64,000 nt of DNA from the NCBI GenBank assembly GCA_905160935.1, contig CAJHZI010000198.1:254501-318500 (forward strand). Reading direction: 5' to 3'. The stretch's first letter is position 1. Every line of letters begins with the position of its first letter. Made by a program: the position numbers and the translations under genes. The notes beneath the pieces were generated by a model. It worked only from the letters and a program-made list of their open reading frames with translations. It was not told the origin of the DNA and did no database searches. Source of the DNA: Enchytraeus crypticus. Taxonomy: Eukaryota; Annelida; Clitellata; Enchytraeida; Enchytraeidae. This document shows positions 11,622-24,727 of the stretch, piece by piece.

Positions 11622-12203
11622 AAGAGAGATATTCTTAAAGCATTTTCAAATATTTCTAGATTTTTAAGCGAAGCAGCCAACAGTTGCAGAATGTAATTTA
11701 TTTTGAATGTATTTTGAATTGCTGCAGAATATTTTAAAGAATGACTGATAAATTATTTCATGCCATTCAGACTGCGCTGTGTATTTCTTTAAATCTTGAA
11801 GAGGTTTCCTTGTCTTTTAGATTCTATGCTGAGAGGAACTTATCTTCTAAAATTAAAATAACATGCTATTGAGATATAAATGTATATATTACAGCTATCT
11901 GAATATAAGAAAATTTTCGTATTATTGTGTAAGCTTGTATGAAATACACATGTATGTACAATTATTCGTGTAATAGAATAGTTAATTGAATTAATATTGA
12001 ATTAACTATTACTGTGAAAGGGGCCTCAGGTTCGGTGCCAAGCCGAGCGTGTGACTTGGCAGGAGAACTTTTATAAATAAAACGAGGTTTTTGTCGGGTC
12101 TTACATGCTACATGTAATAGACATGAAAATTGATAACTTTCTGATAAAATAAATCCTTTAAATTTAAAAACGAAATGCCTTTTTGCTCAATGAAATTTCC
12201 TAT
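10961..12203. other. mostly unassigned, possibly older LINE sequence
   Basis: The minus strand just beyond the CR1-like fragment may still be the same LINE but its frame is lost. Nothing else recognised apart from the GA tract. Confidence 0.4.
11555..11630 (+). repeat. GA microsatellite
   Basis: (GA)n with GAAAGA variants. Unlike most GA tracts here, only a weak CTGCATTAAAG precedes it, so its link to family B/L is doubtful. Confidence 0.85.
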
Positions 12204-12280
12204 GGTGCGGTAGAATTTTCAGTGGTAGGTAGCACGCTTGTCTCTAGAACGAGAGGTGGTGAGTTCGACACTGAGCTCCT
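12204..12280 (+). pseudogene. tRNA-like sequence (tRNA pseudogene or SINE head)
   Basis: Contains AGTGGTAGGTAGCACGC (A-box/D-arm-like), a pairing anticodon arm CTTGT-CTCTAGA-ACGAG and a B-box-like GAGTTCGACAC. The seven-base loop places CTA in the anticodon position (reads UAG). The T-stem does not pair well and the acceptor ends do not match, so this is not a working tRNA. Another copy was not seen in the window, so the choice between SINE and pseudogene is open. Confidence 0.4.
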
Positions 12281-13074
12281 GCAAGAGTTTTCTCTTCATA
12301 GGACGCAAAATCACCCAGTTGTGTACACCTTCTGATGTCAGGCCGAAGTAGCCTATAGCCGATCTTAAAATTCAATTTATTATCCAGATCTCTCCGTTTT
12401 GACATAAAAATGGGAAAGTTATAGCGGCACAATTAAAAGCAGACCTGTCAAATCTTTCAGAGAAAACTGAACATCATTTCAAAGAAATGATAAAATGAAT
12501 CCTCCAAAGAATAGTACAATAGGGCAAATGTTAAATATCATCAAGGATTGAATAGGCCTATATTTAAAATTAGATATCAGACTTTTGGGACACTATACGT
12601 GAAGCTATATAATATCTGCAGTTTTATTACCTCAAAAAATAAATTTTTAACCAAATCATTATTAAGTAAGCAGTGTTTTAAGATTCCTAAACTCTGACTA
12701 TACTCCTTTGATTACTATATAACATACAATTGATATTTTCAGAAACGGGAATGTTTATTACTTTATTAGTGATATCGGTATCTTCATTTCTTATTTCTTC
12801 TGATATATACCAGTGGTATTCGATAGGACACTACATTAGACAAAATAGTAGTCAATATGTCAATATTTATGGTAAAATCGATATATTTAAACGACTACTG
12901 AATTTTTTTTAGTGCCAGTAAATTTAATTTTTAGACTTCGCTGATCATTGAATATATTTTATAATATTTCGAATTTTTGAATAATCTACAGAATATTTTG
13001 AATAAGCTACATGCTATATTGTGATCTCCGAATAATTAAATGTATTGAACAAAGAAGAGCGTTCTTTTATATCT

Positions 13075-13242
13075 ATGCTTATTTATTTATATTTATATTT
13101 ATTTATTAATTTATTTATTATATATTCATATATATATTATATATATATTATATATATAATACTCTATATATATAATATATATGTATATATATATAATATA
13201 AATATATATATAATAATAATATATATATAATATATATATATT

Positions 13243-13274
<32 letters not shown>

Positions 13275-13316
13275 TATATATATATATATTTAAATATAAA
13301 TATATATATATTTATA
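13075..13316. repeat. TA/TTTA-rich low-complexity tract
   Basis: TTTATTTATATT-type units followed by (TA)n with ATATTATAT interruptions. The frames here are Tyr/Ile-rich artefacts. Confidence 0.9.
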
Positions 13317-13392
13317 TTGAGCTAAACATTACTGAAATTAAAGCATTGATATAGCTGCTTAATAATCTATTGAGGAATGTAGCTATTTATTC

Positions 13393-13470
13393 TGAGTAAG
13401 CTCTCGGAATGGCCAAGTCGATTGCAACCTTGCATGGCAAGAAAACTATTACGAATTCGATTTCCAACTA
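13393..13470 (+). pseudogene. weak tRNA-like sequence
   Basis: AATGGCCAAGTCGATTGCA resembles an A box of the Ser/Leu type and AATTCGATTTCC a B box at about the right distance. The stems do not close convincingly. Possibly the head of an old tRNA-derived SINE. Confidence 0.22.
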
Positions 13471-16400
13471 GACCTTTTCTGTCCGCGTATTTGTGGTTCT
13501 AAATCGAACGTATTTTCCGAGTATATTTTGTAATACAAAATTCACATCTTACTGCTTTTTTAAGTTAAATTATTAAAAGTGGCAACAAATTATAAATCAT
13601 GACGGCATCGTTTGATTATCAAAGCAACTTTCTGCATATTAGTCAGCATTCAAGGAACCAAGAGTGGCGTTGAAAGACAAACACAAAGCCTTTCTTTGAC
13701 CTAGTAACTCAAAATTTTCACCTATGACTAAGTAAATAGGCCTATCGGTGAAGAAACGTTTGTTGGATATATATCTGATTAATCTCATGACTTCCATTAG
13801 GGAAAGATAGCCCATTAATTACAATAAATCAATCAATCAATCAATAAGAATATAACGCCCGGTTCCTTGCCATAAGGCAATGTCGGGGACAATTTAATTA
13901 CAGTGGTGCTTTGATGTTTTTGTTGAGACACCCGAGAGACAGAGCACGTGGTGCAGAGTTTTCTTATTTAGGTATTTCTAGAATTTATTGAATGATTGAA
14001 TGTTTAAATGATTGAATGAGAGTAACCACGTAGCCAGTTCTACCCCTTAACTATTAAGAAATATTGAGAAAATGTTCAAATATTCTTAGAGACGAACATC
14101 TAAAGCATGGCTTTAACAATTAAGCAGACGTTTTGATGTCAGAAGGCGTCGACAGCGACGGTTAAATGACAGAAGCAAATAGTACGGTATACACGTAATA
14201 TTAAGCTGCCGCATGAACATTACCTGAACGATCAGCTGAAGCAAAGCAACACAATCATACGGCGACAACAAGCTGTCATCTGACTCGATACAATCATCAT
14301 GAAATGTGTTTAAATAAAATACTTCCTTGAAACAACTCAGGATATTTGCTAAAGTTCTAAACTCAAAGTATCGCGTACTCATTCAATCCTCTTATTATTT
14401 GCATTGAACAATTTAGCTAATATGTCAGATTTTCTGCAAATTCAATCTGGAATTTTTTGGAGACTTTGATAGTCTGTAATGGCTCGTTGTCAAAGCAGTG
14501 CTATGAGGGCTCATCTCGGAGAGAGTTCCGTGGTAACGGTCAGCCTGGCGACACTGGATCAGAGCTAGCAGCTTGGTCTTCCTGTGCTCGTGGACTGTGT
14601 AGAAGCAGAGTAGCTTTCTGCTGTCTCTACCTCTTCAGGCTTCTAGCTATATTTTAGAGTAAAGAGTAAATTTATTTTCCCGAAAAATGTAAAATCTAAT
14701 AATTCAGACTAGCTTAGGTAATTATAAGTCCAAAAGTCAACGAATTTATTTATTTTCTGAAGCAGATTTAAGTGCTTGTCTATGTGAGTAACTGTATTGG
14801 TTTTACTGTATTTATCAAACATCTATTTAATGTTTGTGTAAGTGTTTTTAAGAGAACTATCAGTTTTTAAATACAATACTTCTAAACAATTGGAATAATC
14901 ATGTATCTGAAATGTTAAAATGATTTATGCATAGTTAAGTCATGAATATGAATCTTGAAAGGCATGGTTTTAGACAGAAGATGAAATGGTTTGAAAGAAA
15001 ATTTCACTGAACACGGTTTGAACCAAATAGTTCAGTCTTATGCAACTGAAAGTACAGATCGATGTAATATCAAAGAGATAGGTATAGGATTTGGACCCTA
15101 ACTTTCATGGCGCCGATATTCTTTTGAATATGAACATAATTTAAGCTTTCATTTAGTTATTTCACTAAGTAACTTTTCCAGGCCCCAAAATATTCAAAGT
15201 AATGATATTTACTTTGATATTTAAAATGATATTTAGTTAAATTTGACTAGGGCTACTACACTCAATGTTAATTAAAGTGTTAATTAAAGTGGTAATTAAA
15301 ATGGTAACCTCATGACATAGATCAGAGTCCATCAGTCAGTGAGGGTTTAACTTCAAGATTCAATTCTAGCGCTTATCAGGTATTGTTGAGTTTTAATTTC
15401 CTCATCAGGGCGAGAGTATTACGAGATAAGTAATTCTGCATAATATTCTGAGATTCTAGGCAATTTTGTGCCTTTATACAATTTTACGCAAAAGCGCAGA
15501 ATTAACTTCTTTAAATATCATAAGAGTAATTCTTTATATGGCGAATTCAATCAACTGGGTTTCGATTCATAATTCAGAACTTATTTTCTCTCTTATTTCA
15601 GCTGTACAAATAAAGTAACAGTTGTGAAAACTGTTAAGCTCATTATCCGAGATCATCTTATGCGATCAATCGATAATATAATGAACCAGCCAGCCTTCGG
15701 TGTAATAAGAACTTGCGTGATTTATAATTTGAACAATCCTGCAATACAGAAACTTTGTTATCCATAATCACAACGCACATCATCTAGTTCTTTCTCTTCA
15801 TTAACCTGAAGAGTATTAAATTAAGAGACACAAATATAGTGCTAGTGTCTTTAGAAAACTCTTCGATATTGCTACTCTCTCTATGAAATATCAAGGTAAT
15901 ATTAGCTACTGCTAAACAGTATCTAGTTAACTTTTTCCGTTTATGATAGCATGGAGCTTTCTTTGTTAGTTTCTGCAAGGCGCTAAGTTGAATTTAGCAT
16001 TTGTAACGACCAGCTTAGTAAAATATTGCTTAGGTTTAGGCTGTGTTCAAATCAAGAACTTAATAATAACCTATGAATAACCTCCAAAAAAGTTCATAAT
16101 ATACTCTTAACTCTTACAGAACTGTAAAGCACTTCTTAGAAAATAAGACAAAGCAGCAAATGTAGTTTATTTTAGAGTTGATTAAAAGTATAATACGTAA
16201 GAAAGTCGACACCAGTCAAATAAATAGTCACATTTGGCGTCTGTCTGTGCCGAATATCATAAAGTTAATTTAGTCTCTTTACTTTATTGTGGAGGAGCCA
16301 TCAGTAACCGGTTGATTTAGTACTAGGTCTGTGCTTCTTTAATATACACTTGGTAAGCTTAATATTTGGCTGGAAAAGAAATAATCTGGTTAATACTTAA

Positions 16401-16639
16401 TTTTAGTCATGAATAATTATTTAAATAATAATTATTGTTAATGATAATTATTATTTTATTTTATTTACATAATGTTATCTTATTTTCCCTCGAGGGATCT
16501 GCAGAATATACCAAAGGTATACAGCGCCTGATCTATTGAAGTTCTCAATAGTTCAGATTGTAGAGAGACAAGTGAAGTCGTGAACTTAAGAATGGCTGTA
16601 CTTGACTGATAAATTCAAAGTCGAGCTTATCAGAAAGTA
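13471..16639. other. non-coding, nothing recognised
   Basis: Unique AT-rich sequence. Short open frames at 14113-14382 and 14457-14657 show no known domain or splice context. Confidence 0.5.
15265..15308 (+). repeat. short tandem repeat (GTTAATTAAAGTG)n
   Basis: Three copies of a 13-14-bp unit (TGTTAATTAAAG, TGTTAATTAAAG, TGGTAATTAAAA), then TGGTAAC. Confidence 0.7.
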
Positions 16640-16750
16640 GTCTCACAAACCGAATGCCTTTTCTGATATTGGTTTGGATCATAGTGCTTTGTCGTCTTTT
16701 ACGACACATACGCCGCCGTAGGTCTATTCTTCAGCAACACTGTCTTAAAA
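16640..16750 (-). mobile_element. family C fragment
   Basis: CCGAATGCCTTTTCTGATAT, TGGTTTGGATCATAGTGCTT, TGTCGTCTTTTACGACACAT and GGTCTATTCTTCAGCAACAC match the head part of family C. The GAT tail is missing. Confidence 0.6.
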
Positions 16751-16804
16751 CGGGTAAATATAGTGTATAAATATTATACATGAATATTGCACATTAAACA
16801 TCTC

Positions 16805-16975
16805 ACTATATTTCTATCTGTCCATAACTTAAGTAGCCCATATCTTGTGAAAATTAGGGTCTCTGAGGTGATTTTGTGAATTCTCCATGTCTTCCTTGTT
16901 CTTGCTTAATAGTTTTTGACAGCTTATGCAGTTAACGGTTAACCCATTCTTCAGTGCCAAAATCACAACACGGGA
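16805..16975 (-). mobile_element. family B element, 5' part
   Basis: AGTAGCCCATATCTTGTGAA, GGTCTCTGAGGTGATTTTG, GCAGTTAACGGTTAACCC and CACAACACGGGAAATAATG match the head half of family B. The 3' half is absent. A TA tract follows immediately. Confidence 0.65.
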
Positions 16976-16987
16976 AATAATGAGATA

Positions 16988-17042
<55 letters not shown>
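16988..17042. repeat. TA microsatellite
   Basis: (TA)n of about 50 bp, adjoining the truncated B copy at 16805-16975. Confidence 0.92.
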
Positions 17043-17044
<2 letters not shown>

Positions 17045-17649
17045 GATGCATATATATTTACACTTGAATATGTAGGCCTATACATGTATTTATAGGCCTA
17101 AAACTTGTTTTTTTCTTGACAGGAAGAAAAAATAGATTTTCACATGATGATATATAGGATACCGCACGGTGAAGAGCTGAGCGAGATTAAATGTAATCCC
17201 CACAGATAGATTCCTCGTGGCGGATAAATCTTTGTATAGTCCGGTGATCTGACCAAGGAATCATTTCTAGATGTGGTGTTAGGATAGGCTGGAATACTGA
17301 TCATCAGTACTATTTGAAGATTGGGCGATTGTAATGTATGAATATAATGTTCAATCTATGCGCATCAAGTGCATGTAATTTCTGCATATACACGTATCCC
17401 CCCTACATTGAAGCTTGAAGGTTGCCAACTAATATAAATGTAAATAAAAATATTAATTTATGTAATGCGATATTAGTCACGAAATGTTTTAGATGTTCTG
17501 CACAGGTAATGTTTATTTCCTTTTGTTTTTTTACAGGTATTAACAAAGCTCTACTTAAAATTGATATTGAGAGTTTAACGCTAATTGAATGCTCAATATC
17601 AACTGAATGAGGCTGCTAAAGTCCATATCGTCGAATATTGTAAAACTAC

Positions 17650-17750
17650 ATACATGTATACATGTATATATATATATATATATATGTATATAAATAATGA
17701 AATAATGAGATAGTGTATATATATATATGTGTGTGTCTGTGTGTGTGTGT
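17650..17750. repeat. TACATGTA/TA/TG microsatellite
   Basis: TACATGTATACATGTA, (TA)n, then (TG)n with CTGTG. Confidence 0.85.
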
Positions 17751-18384
17751 AGGCCTATACATTTATTGGTGCACCTATTGATTTAATTCGCCTTGATTTT
17801 TGTAATATTAAGTAGTCTATATATCTTCTGCATTAATGTATTTGGACGATGCTTTTAATATTTTTATAGTTACCTTCTATATCTGAAATTTACTACAAAT
17901 TTCAACTATTTTGACTTTATCGATTTAAATGCGGAATAAACTAGTTCTAGGATGTTCCATCCAATCTGTATAGATTCTCTTTCTTAAGCTCCAACTAATG
18001 GAATTGATTCACACCTACGCCTGACAAATGACCCTTTGGAAAATAATCGGCATGAGTTCCTGACGAACGAATCGAGGACTAGTGTCCAGTTGCTTTGATT
18101 GATGACTCTGGCATCGACTGATTAATTTCTTGTCGTCGAACATCTGACATAAGACGTTGAGATCAAGTAATGATCGGCAAATTAAATTCGCTAAAGTTGT
18201 GCCAATAGAAAGTGTCAAATTAAAATACCGGTAATTAGTGTAGCTATTCCGAAAAAGTAAGAAGTAATTATTTTTCCTTTCGTATCCCTAGGATTAAAAA
18301 TAAATGATAACTGCACGTTTTAGAATAGGTAAGAAGTTTCGTATGTTACACTAAAACATAAGTCGGACCGAAGTAGGCTCCTAT

Positions 18385-19134
18385 GTAGGAGAATTTCATA
18401 AGCAAAGCAGATCCTTCGGTAATAAGGTAGAGCTTTTAACAAAAAATGTAAAGAAGGCTAAAGGAGTAACGATACTGAAAAGTTTTGTATGGAAAACGTA
18501 ACTACATGGATGTGAAACATGGATCTTAAGGAAATTTGGCATCAGAAAACTTGAAGCTTTGGAAATATTGATATGTTAAAGATTGGAAAAGATTAGCTGA
18601 ACTCAAAAAACTGTTATAGTGTAAGATAAGTATTTGAAACTCCTTATCTGATCCAATCTCAGATGTGTATCATTTATTTAAATTCTTAACTATATGTATT
18701 AAACAATATATTTTATTTTGTTACATATCTAGTATTGTGTCCCTTTCAGTAACTATTGCCTTAGATCAACCCAGTAACCATTTATTTTTCTAATTGCTGT
18801 ACTATTGTTTGTTTACAATGTAAATAAAAATAAATAAATGAATAATAATTAATGAAATTCAAAATAAAGAATTCCTGTTAGTTATTGCTACAGATAGCCA
18901 GTCGATAAATGTATAATAAAACAGGAACTGAACAGGACAAATTCTAAGAGGGGACAGTTTACCAAACGGGGAATAGAAGAATGAATGAAGGGAAATAGAA
19001 ATAGAGAATGACCAAGACTAGGATCATCAGATGACTTAAAGACTCACTCATATATTGATATGAAAAGAAAAGCAGAAGACAAAGAAGAGTGGAGGCGTTA
19101 TTGACATTGAACCTGCCATTAAGTAGTGCACTAA
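18385..19134 (+). mobile_element. family L LINE fragment with a nested insertion
   Basis: Decayed plus-strand RT C-terminal region. Readable pieces are LHGCETWILRK, EKIS*TQK, QILRGDSL, DDLKTHSYIDMKRKAEDKEE and WRRY, with stops and frameshifts between them, as in RTE/craniofacial-development-protein-2-like non-LTR elements. Between the TQK and QILRGDS parts about 280 bp of unrelated AT-rich sequence ending in AAATAAAAATAAATAAATGA is inserted (about 18605-18885). It ends at the shared B/L 3' end and a GA tract. Confidence 0.72.
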
Positions 19135-19163
19135 AAGAGAGAGAGAGAGAAAGAGAGAGAGGA
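19134..19163 (+). repeat. GA microsatellite at LINE L 3' end
   Basis: Short (GA)n immediately after TAGTGCACTAAAA of the L copy at 18385-19134. Confidence 0.85.
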
Positions 19164-20217
19164 AGAATCCTATAACATTATGCATTGTTAAATATTTCAA
19201 TGGTTAAACTAGTTCAATTGTTCATACAGCTAGTACAGCAGAGCGTCAGATAAAATAACTAAATCTTTAAATTGTTATTCCAACACTGTCGTTCAAATCT
19301 TTGATAAGAATTGAAGTCTTGATTAAGCTGTACATCGAAGCACAAACTGGATTCGAAGGCAATGTGCAGTTAGGGCCAACGTCATTTACTTCGAAATCAC
19401 AAATCATACCCATTAGAAACAATTTTCATGCTTATCATCGACATTTTTGTTCAGCGTTTTAAAAGAGAATGAAAGAACAGAAGAATTTTTATTATATTTG
19501 AGTAGATCTACTTAAATTTTTATCTTATTACATAGTTTCTATATCAATATCATATTGTTTATTGCATTTGTAATCAATAATAATGCGCATATAATATTAA
19601 GTATTGCATTATTTTATATGTGAGCAACAAATTTGGCTTTAAGTGGTTAATTTCTGTTGCTATAATTCAATAAAGGATCTGAGTTTGCTCAAACTGACAA
19701 TTTTCTTATAATTTTGTGCTAGGTAGAAAGTTGATCACAAGTTAAACATCATCTTTTACATCGAATAAAATCCAAATGAATGCAGGCACCATCCATCAAC
19801 GTATGCATTTCTAACAACAACAGATCCTTATTGCATGCATTTTAATACAATAAATTTTCTAAAACTGAGACAATTTAACTCACAGCTTTAAATCTGAGAA
19901 ACTGTGGAAAGGAGGTATTGGAACTATTTGACTCAGGCGTATTGGTTTAAAAAGTCATATGGATATGCTAGTTCCAATAGACAACAACCTGACTGCATGA
20001 AATTACCGTTAAAATTTGATAGGCTACTTTTTATCTCTAATTAGATTTAAACTAAATTTTCTTCAATTAGGCCACAACGATCAAACGTTGTTTTATTGAA
20101 ACAGTTTGGAACATTAACTGCTGAAGAAATAAACATAAATCATGGCTACAACAGTCAAGAAAATATCAGCCGTTGTTGTGGATCCAGGTATGTAAATCTC
20201 AGTCATTCTCAATATTC

Positions 20218-20282
20218 GTTTCTTTCTCTTTCACTCTCACACACACTCTCTCTCTCTCTCTCTTTCTCTCTCGCTTTCTCTA
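20218..20282 (-). repeat. CT microsatellite at family B 3' end
   Basis: (CT)n with CACACA and CTTT interruptions, adjoining the minus-strand B copy at 20288. Confidence 0.85.
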
Positions 20283-20287
20283 ATTTT

Positions 20288-20540
20288 ATAAAAGTGGCAG
20301 GTCCTAAATTATATTCCTACTCATCCTGCTGACTTGCTGCTCAAAAGCACTCCATAGATCATCAAGTTAATCTCTTCGCAAAGGTTATCCCTTATCCACG
20401 CCTCATAGACTAGCTTTAACAATACTGATTTTTTTGTAATTTGCCATTAGCTTCCTATGTTACAGCCTAGCCGTCTCTTACGGCACGTGTAGTTTACAGT
20501 TGGCCAATTGGTCAGTGTCCCGGACACATTACGAGAATTT
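20288..20540 (-). mobile_element. family B element
   Basis: Minus-strand copy beginning at a CT microsatellite: AAAGTGGCAGGTCCTAAATT, CACTCCATAGATCATCAAGT, TAGCCGTCTCTTACGGCAC, CAGTTGGCCAATTGGTCAG, CCCGGACACATTACGAGAA. Confidence 0.75.
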
Positions 20541-21138
20541 TTTAAATAAAATAAAATAAACTAATATTTCTATAACTTGCCTCTTAATAATAATATTAAT
20601 ATTTATAAAGGCTTAATGTCCGTTTAATCATCCTAGGATAATGTCAGGATGTCCCCACAGAATACATCACTGAAGATCAATTCACCCAAACCAATCTGCA
20701 AAAGACATGTGCTGAAGAGAATGTTAGTGATAGTATTGTTAATGATAGTGATTGTTAGAATCTTAATGATATTTGTTTGCGTCAATATACTTTAACATTT
20801 TCGCTTACTCCAATTGTTTTTTTCTAATTTGCCTAACCAGTTAAATTATCTACTGTTTCCATTTGTGATATCATATCTTAAACGATATTTGCAACTGCCT
20901 TATTTATTTCTAAAAAAATTGCTTTAAAAACTATGAAAATTGCTAATAAATATGACAATTTCTTTCAATTGCCTTATTCATTGTCAATTGTCAAATTTAT
21001 TGCTAAAGCAGCTTTCATGACATTTTCCCTTAATTTGTAAATCCATATTAAGCTGTAATTAAACAGTGTATTAATGATTAATGGTATTTAATCCATAAAA
21101 CACGATGTAGTGAAAGAAAAGACGAAAGCAATATAAGC

Positions 21139-21262
21139 AAACAATAGATTTAAACAATAGATGTAAATAATATACGTATACAATAGACGTAACAATATCT
21201 TTAAATAATAGACGTAAAAAATAGATGTAAACAATAGATGTAAACAATAGACGTAAACACTA
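21139..21262 (+). repeat. 14-bp degenerate tandem repeat (AACAATAGAYGTAA)n
   Basis: Nine or so copies of AACAATAGATGTAA-like units, some shortened, over 124 bp. Confidence 0.85.
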
Positions 21263-22079
21263 GAATTAGAACGAAGGATAGCCGATCCAGAAGGCTAGAT
21301 AGATCCACTATGAGACTGTGGTCAAACTCAGTCTATGCGTCACATTGTGGTGTCATGTGATTTCTTCAAGGCTAGTGCCCTGGTGTGTTGATGGTAATTA
21401 ACGGGGGTGAACCAAGTGTTCTTCAGTCGTTAATGAATTATGGCTTTCGCGAAGAAGAAATAAGGCAGTTTATACCTTTTAAGTTATATTCATACTTGTA
21501 AATTTTAAATTGCTAAAGATTTATGCTTAAGATATACGTTAGCTATTCTACTGTATACGTCACTTTCCTTTTCGCTCTCTTTAAAGTTTTACAAGTTCGT
21601 GGATCTCAGTTTCAAAGTCAATCACAGTTACATTTTTAAACCATCAGCTTCAGAGAGGCAAGTACGCAAATGTATTAATTAATTAAATAGTGATTCTAAA
21701 TTTAAAAGTGAAGAAATAGTAAAAAATGATAAGAAAGTATATTTAATTAGTGTTAAAATGTTACATTATGTAACGTGGTAAAGAAATTATTTCAGCTTAT
21801 TTGAACAAAAGGATATATGTTAAGGTTTTGCAGGAATATTAAGAATTTAGCGCACAAATCTCATCGGCGCAGCTGGACGAATAATTAGCTTTACGATGTT
21901 GGCAAGATGAAACTGCTCTGCTGCGAATACTAGAAAAGATTTCTCGCCTACGAGCAGTGGTTAGGGATATCTTTCAAAGTCCGATTCGCACCACGGACCT
22001 CTAAATTACTAATGTCGTTCCAACCATGGATGCTTTATTGACCTGATGAGATCAGTCAATACATTACAATACAGTGAAG

Positions 22080-22130
22080 ATTTAGCGTCCGGTTTCTCAA
22101 CCGCAAGCGATGTGGTATAGCCTGAATGAC
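22080..22130 (-). mobile_element. possible family A SINE fragment
   Basis: AGCGTCCGGTTTCTCAACCG followed by CAAGCGATGTGGTATAGCC resembles the tail half of family A (cgtccgtttcctcactcgaaagcgatgt). Only about 45 bp is recognisable. Confidence 0.3.
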
Positions 22131-23799
22131 CATGAGAAAGTAAGCATATAACTTATGATATTTTAATGAACTGATGGAGTATTATTGCAAAAATATCAGA
22201 TAAAACATTTTTTGAGGGTTTCTGATTTATGAAATTTTCCTTTTGATTGAATAATAAATTAAGCATCGTTTACTAAGCCGGCTACAATTTCTAATTTATA
22301 AATTTCATTTAAATTGTTCGCCACATTAATGTACAACAGGGTGATCATAATTTAGAAACGTTTACTTCACAGATTCAAATTATATCACTCCAAAAGTCTA
22401 ACTTATTTAACAAAAACACATAAAAATGGCAAACTATTTAATTTTCATCTAAGATGACATATTTTTACATCTGTTTTACATGTTCTACATTATTCCAGAC
22501 ATTTAACACATTTTTATAGCAAATCTCAATGATTTCTTGTGAAATTTATGAAATCAGTGGCTTTTGAATTTATGTAAAACTATGCAGTTTGTTGGTTGGC
22601 ATAGTTCCTAATAAATAGCTTATTGATTCTCTCTGCTCCTGTGAATGTATGCAATTGGAAACAAACTGCAAAACTAATTGTAAGGTTTAATATTATTTGT
22701 GATACCAATTTGCTATATCCTTATTGCGGTCAAAACTACTTCCATGGAAGGAACTTCACAACCAGTCCTGTTCTTCTCATTGCTTCCTGTTCTATTCCAT
22801 AGAGAAAACAACAGGAAGTCCGTCTGTCATTTGTCATCAAGAAGGAAAACATTATTGCTTCGTTAAATAAATTACTTAATGGGTTTTAGTTAGTTGAAAA
22901 TTTAAATTATATTCATGAAGTAGTTAATAAAATAGTGCGAATTTCAAGCTAAGTGAGATTGACACCTTGTTGCAGCTGCCTCAATGTTAGACAATAGCTT
23001 AGAGATCTTGCTTTACGTTTATGTAATAACGCTAAAATGAAAACGCAATTAAATTAATACGAAATTTTGCTTTTGTTTACCTCCTCCAAGTTAAATCCCT
23101 TAATCTCTTAAACCTGCAGCAAGAGAGCCACCACTGTTGACAAAACGGGCGTTAAAGCTTTTTAATTTTAAAACGAAAACGACGTAAAGTGATTGTAATA
23201 CTGTCCAAAATTGTCAATCACCACAAAGTAATTTACTTAATTGCATGTATTTATATTATCCATTAGCGAAAAACAACTACTCATCTTAAAATATAGGCCC
23301 CGGTATACGATAAAGTGTATAGTGTGTTTAATTTCCTTAAATTAATTCATGAACTACATACTTGTAATCATATAGAAAATATCATTGTGATTTGCGTGCA
23401 AAAGGTTTTTTTATTAATTCATTTTCGGTGTTTACAATGAGAAAATTCTGGAACTTTTTATGCATGTTGTTTAGTTTTGTTCCTTAGAAAATAAGGCAGT
23501 TTGAGAAAATATCATTTATCGGTGTCGCTATTGTAAATTTTGCAGCGATGAAAAGTCACATCAAAAACATAGACAAGTAATTGATTTGATAATTTCATGC
23601 CGACGAAAAATATCAACAAATTCCTTATTTATAATACATTAAACTGTCAACGAGGTTGTTCTCATTTCATCAAGTTAAATATTAAAGTAATCCAGCAGAA
23701 TAATGGGCACGTTCCTGCAACTAAAGAAGCGACTACGGAGTTGATGTAGATACTAATAATAGTATGTCAGCATTCTTCTTTTATATACTACAGTTGTTT

Positions 23800-24090
23800 C
23801 ATTTTTTGTTAGCATATTTACACACATGACATATTGCATGTACGAGAGAGTTTCCTATATTGGCTCCTGTTTTTGTAGTTGTCGATATTTCCTCCTTTCT
23901 CTCCATGGTTATTAGTACTCATTGCTTTGTGTTGGCGCATCGATTGCAGCAGGCACGGATTTATGAATAATCTTCTAACACCCTCGGGATTACTTCATTC
24001 AAATCTGTCGACACTCGGTCTTCCAAAGTGGTCACCCACAAAAGTGCTAACGGGGCGGGTCATAGCTTAACCTCGTTCAACTGCTACGCA
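23800..24090 (-). mobile_element. family D 5S rRNA-derived SINE
   Basis: Minus-strand copy. In its own sense it reads GTTGAACGAGGTTAAGCTAT, CCGTTAGCACTTTTGTGGGT, GACCACTTTGGAAGACCGAG and TGTCGACAG. This follows the internal-control half of 5S rRNA (GAAGTTAAGC...GGTTAGTACTTGGATGGGTGACC...). Then a body with ATCCCGAGGGTGTTAGAAGA and CCATGGAGAGAAAGGAGGAA, and an end GTCATGTGTGTAAATATGC plus A-rich tail. The 63-aa + frame across it is not a gene. Confidence 0.82.
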
Positions 24091-24727
24091 GCTAAAAAGA
24101 ATGTGCAAATCAACCCCTTACAGTGTAAATATGTTGTTCATATTCAGGATTTCCTAGTGGAATAATGCTTATTTCACGCAAGTTAAATATGCAACTACAG
24201 TATAAAGAAGTCTTAACGTGTAGGTATAACATTAAGTTATAGCGTTTAATTTGATATGATGACCTCAAGTGACCTCAAGACACATATATGATTTTATTAA
24301 TTTCTTATTAGCCAATGTTGTCTCTTGCTGTGCTTGAAGACAGACTGTAAGAATTTATGCCGTGGAACTGAGACTGGGCAGAAAACTAAATTTGTTCATT
24401 TTTTAAGTTGCTTCAGAGTAAATTTTTGTCTTCTCTATATTCTTTCCGGTTTCAGTTTTTCATTAGAAAGCCCTGTTCTACGCGTGTATTTAGATTCTAT
24501 TTCTTTTTAATTTCATATGAAAACCAGGTGTATTCAATCAAGTTGGTGTTTAGTTCTATGTAAATAGCCTTTCATTCAATCCTTGAATATCGACTGTAAT
24601 TGGCATCTCGCAGCAATTAACCAAAAATAGCATAGTTTTCTATTAGTTTGTCATTCTTAGTTGCTTTGATTTCAAGCCTTACGGCTATGACATTGGCCAT
24701 TGTAAGCCCACAAACGTCTGATAAAAT

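Larger units (their letters stand above)
20541..23799. other. non-coding, little recognised
   Basis: AT-rich. Holds the 14-bp repeat, a weak family A remnant and a 9-nt inverted repeat ACTTCCTGTT/AACAGGAAGT near 22790-22820. Confidence 0.5.

Noticed and set aside
23879..24070. 63-codon + frame, similar to the one at 44305 (WLLVIVAFCWRIN...)
   Set aside because: The similarity looked like a conserved protein, but both lie antisense across family D SINEs, so it reflects repeat homology.
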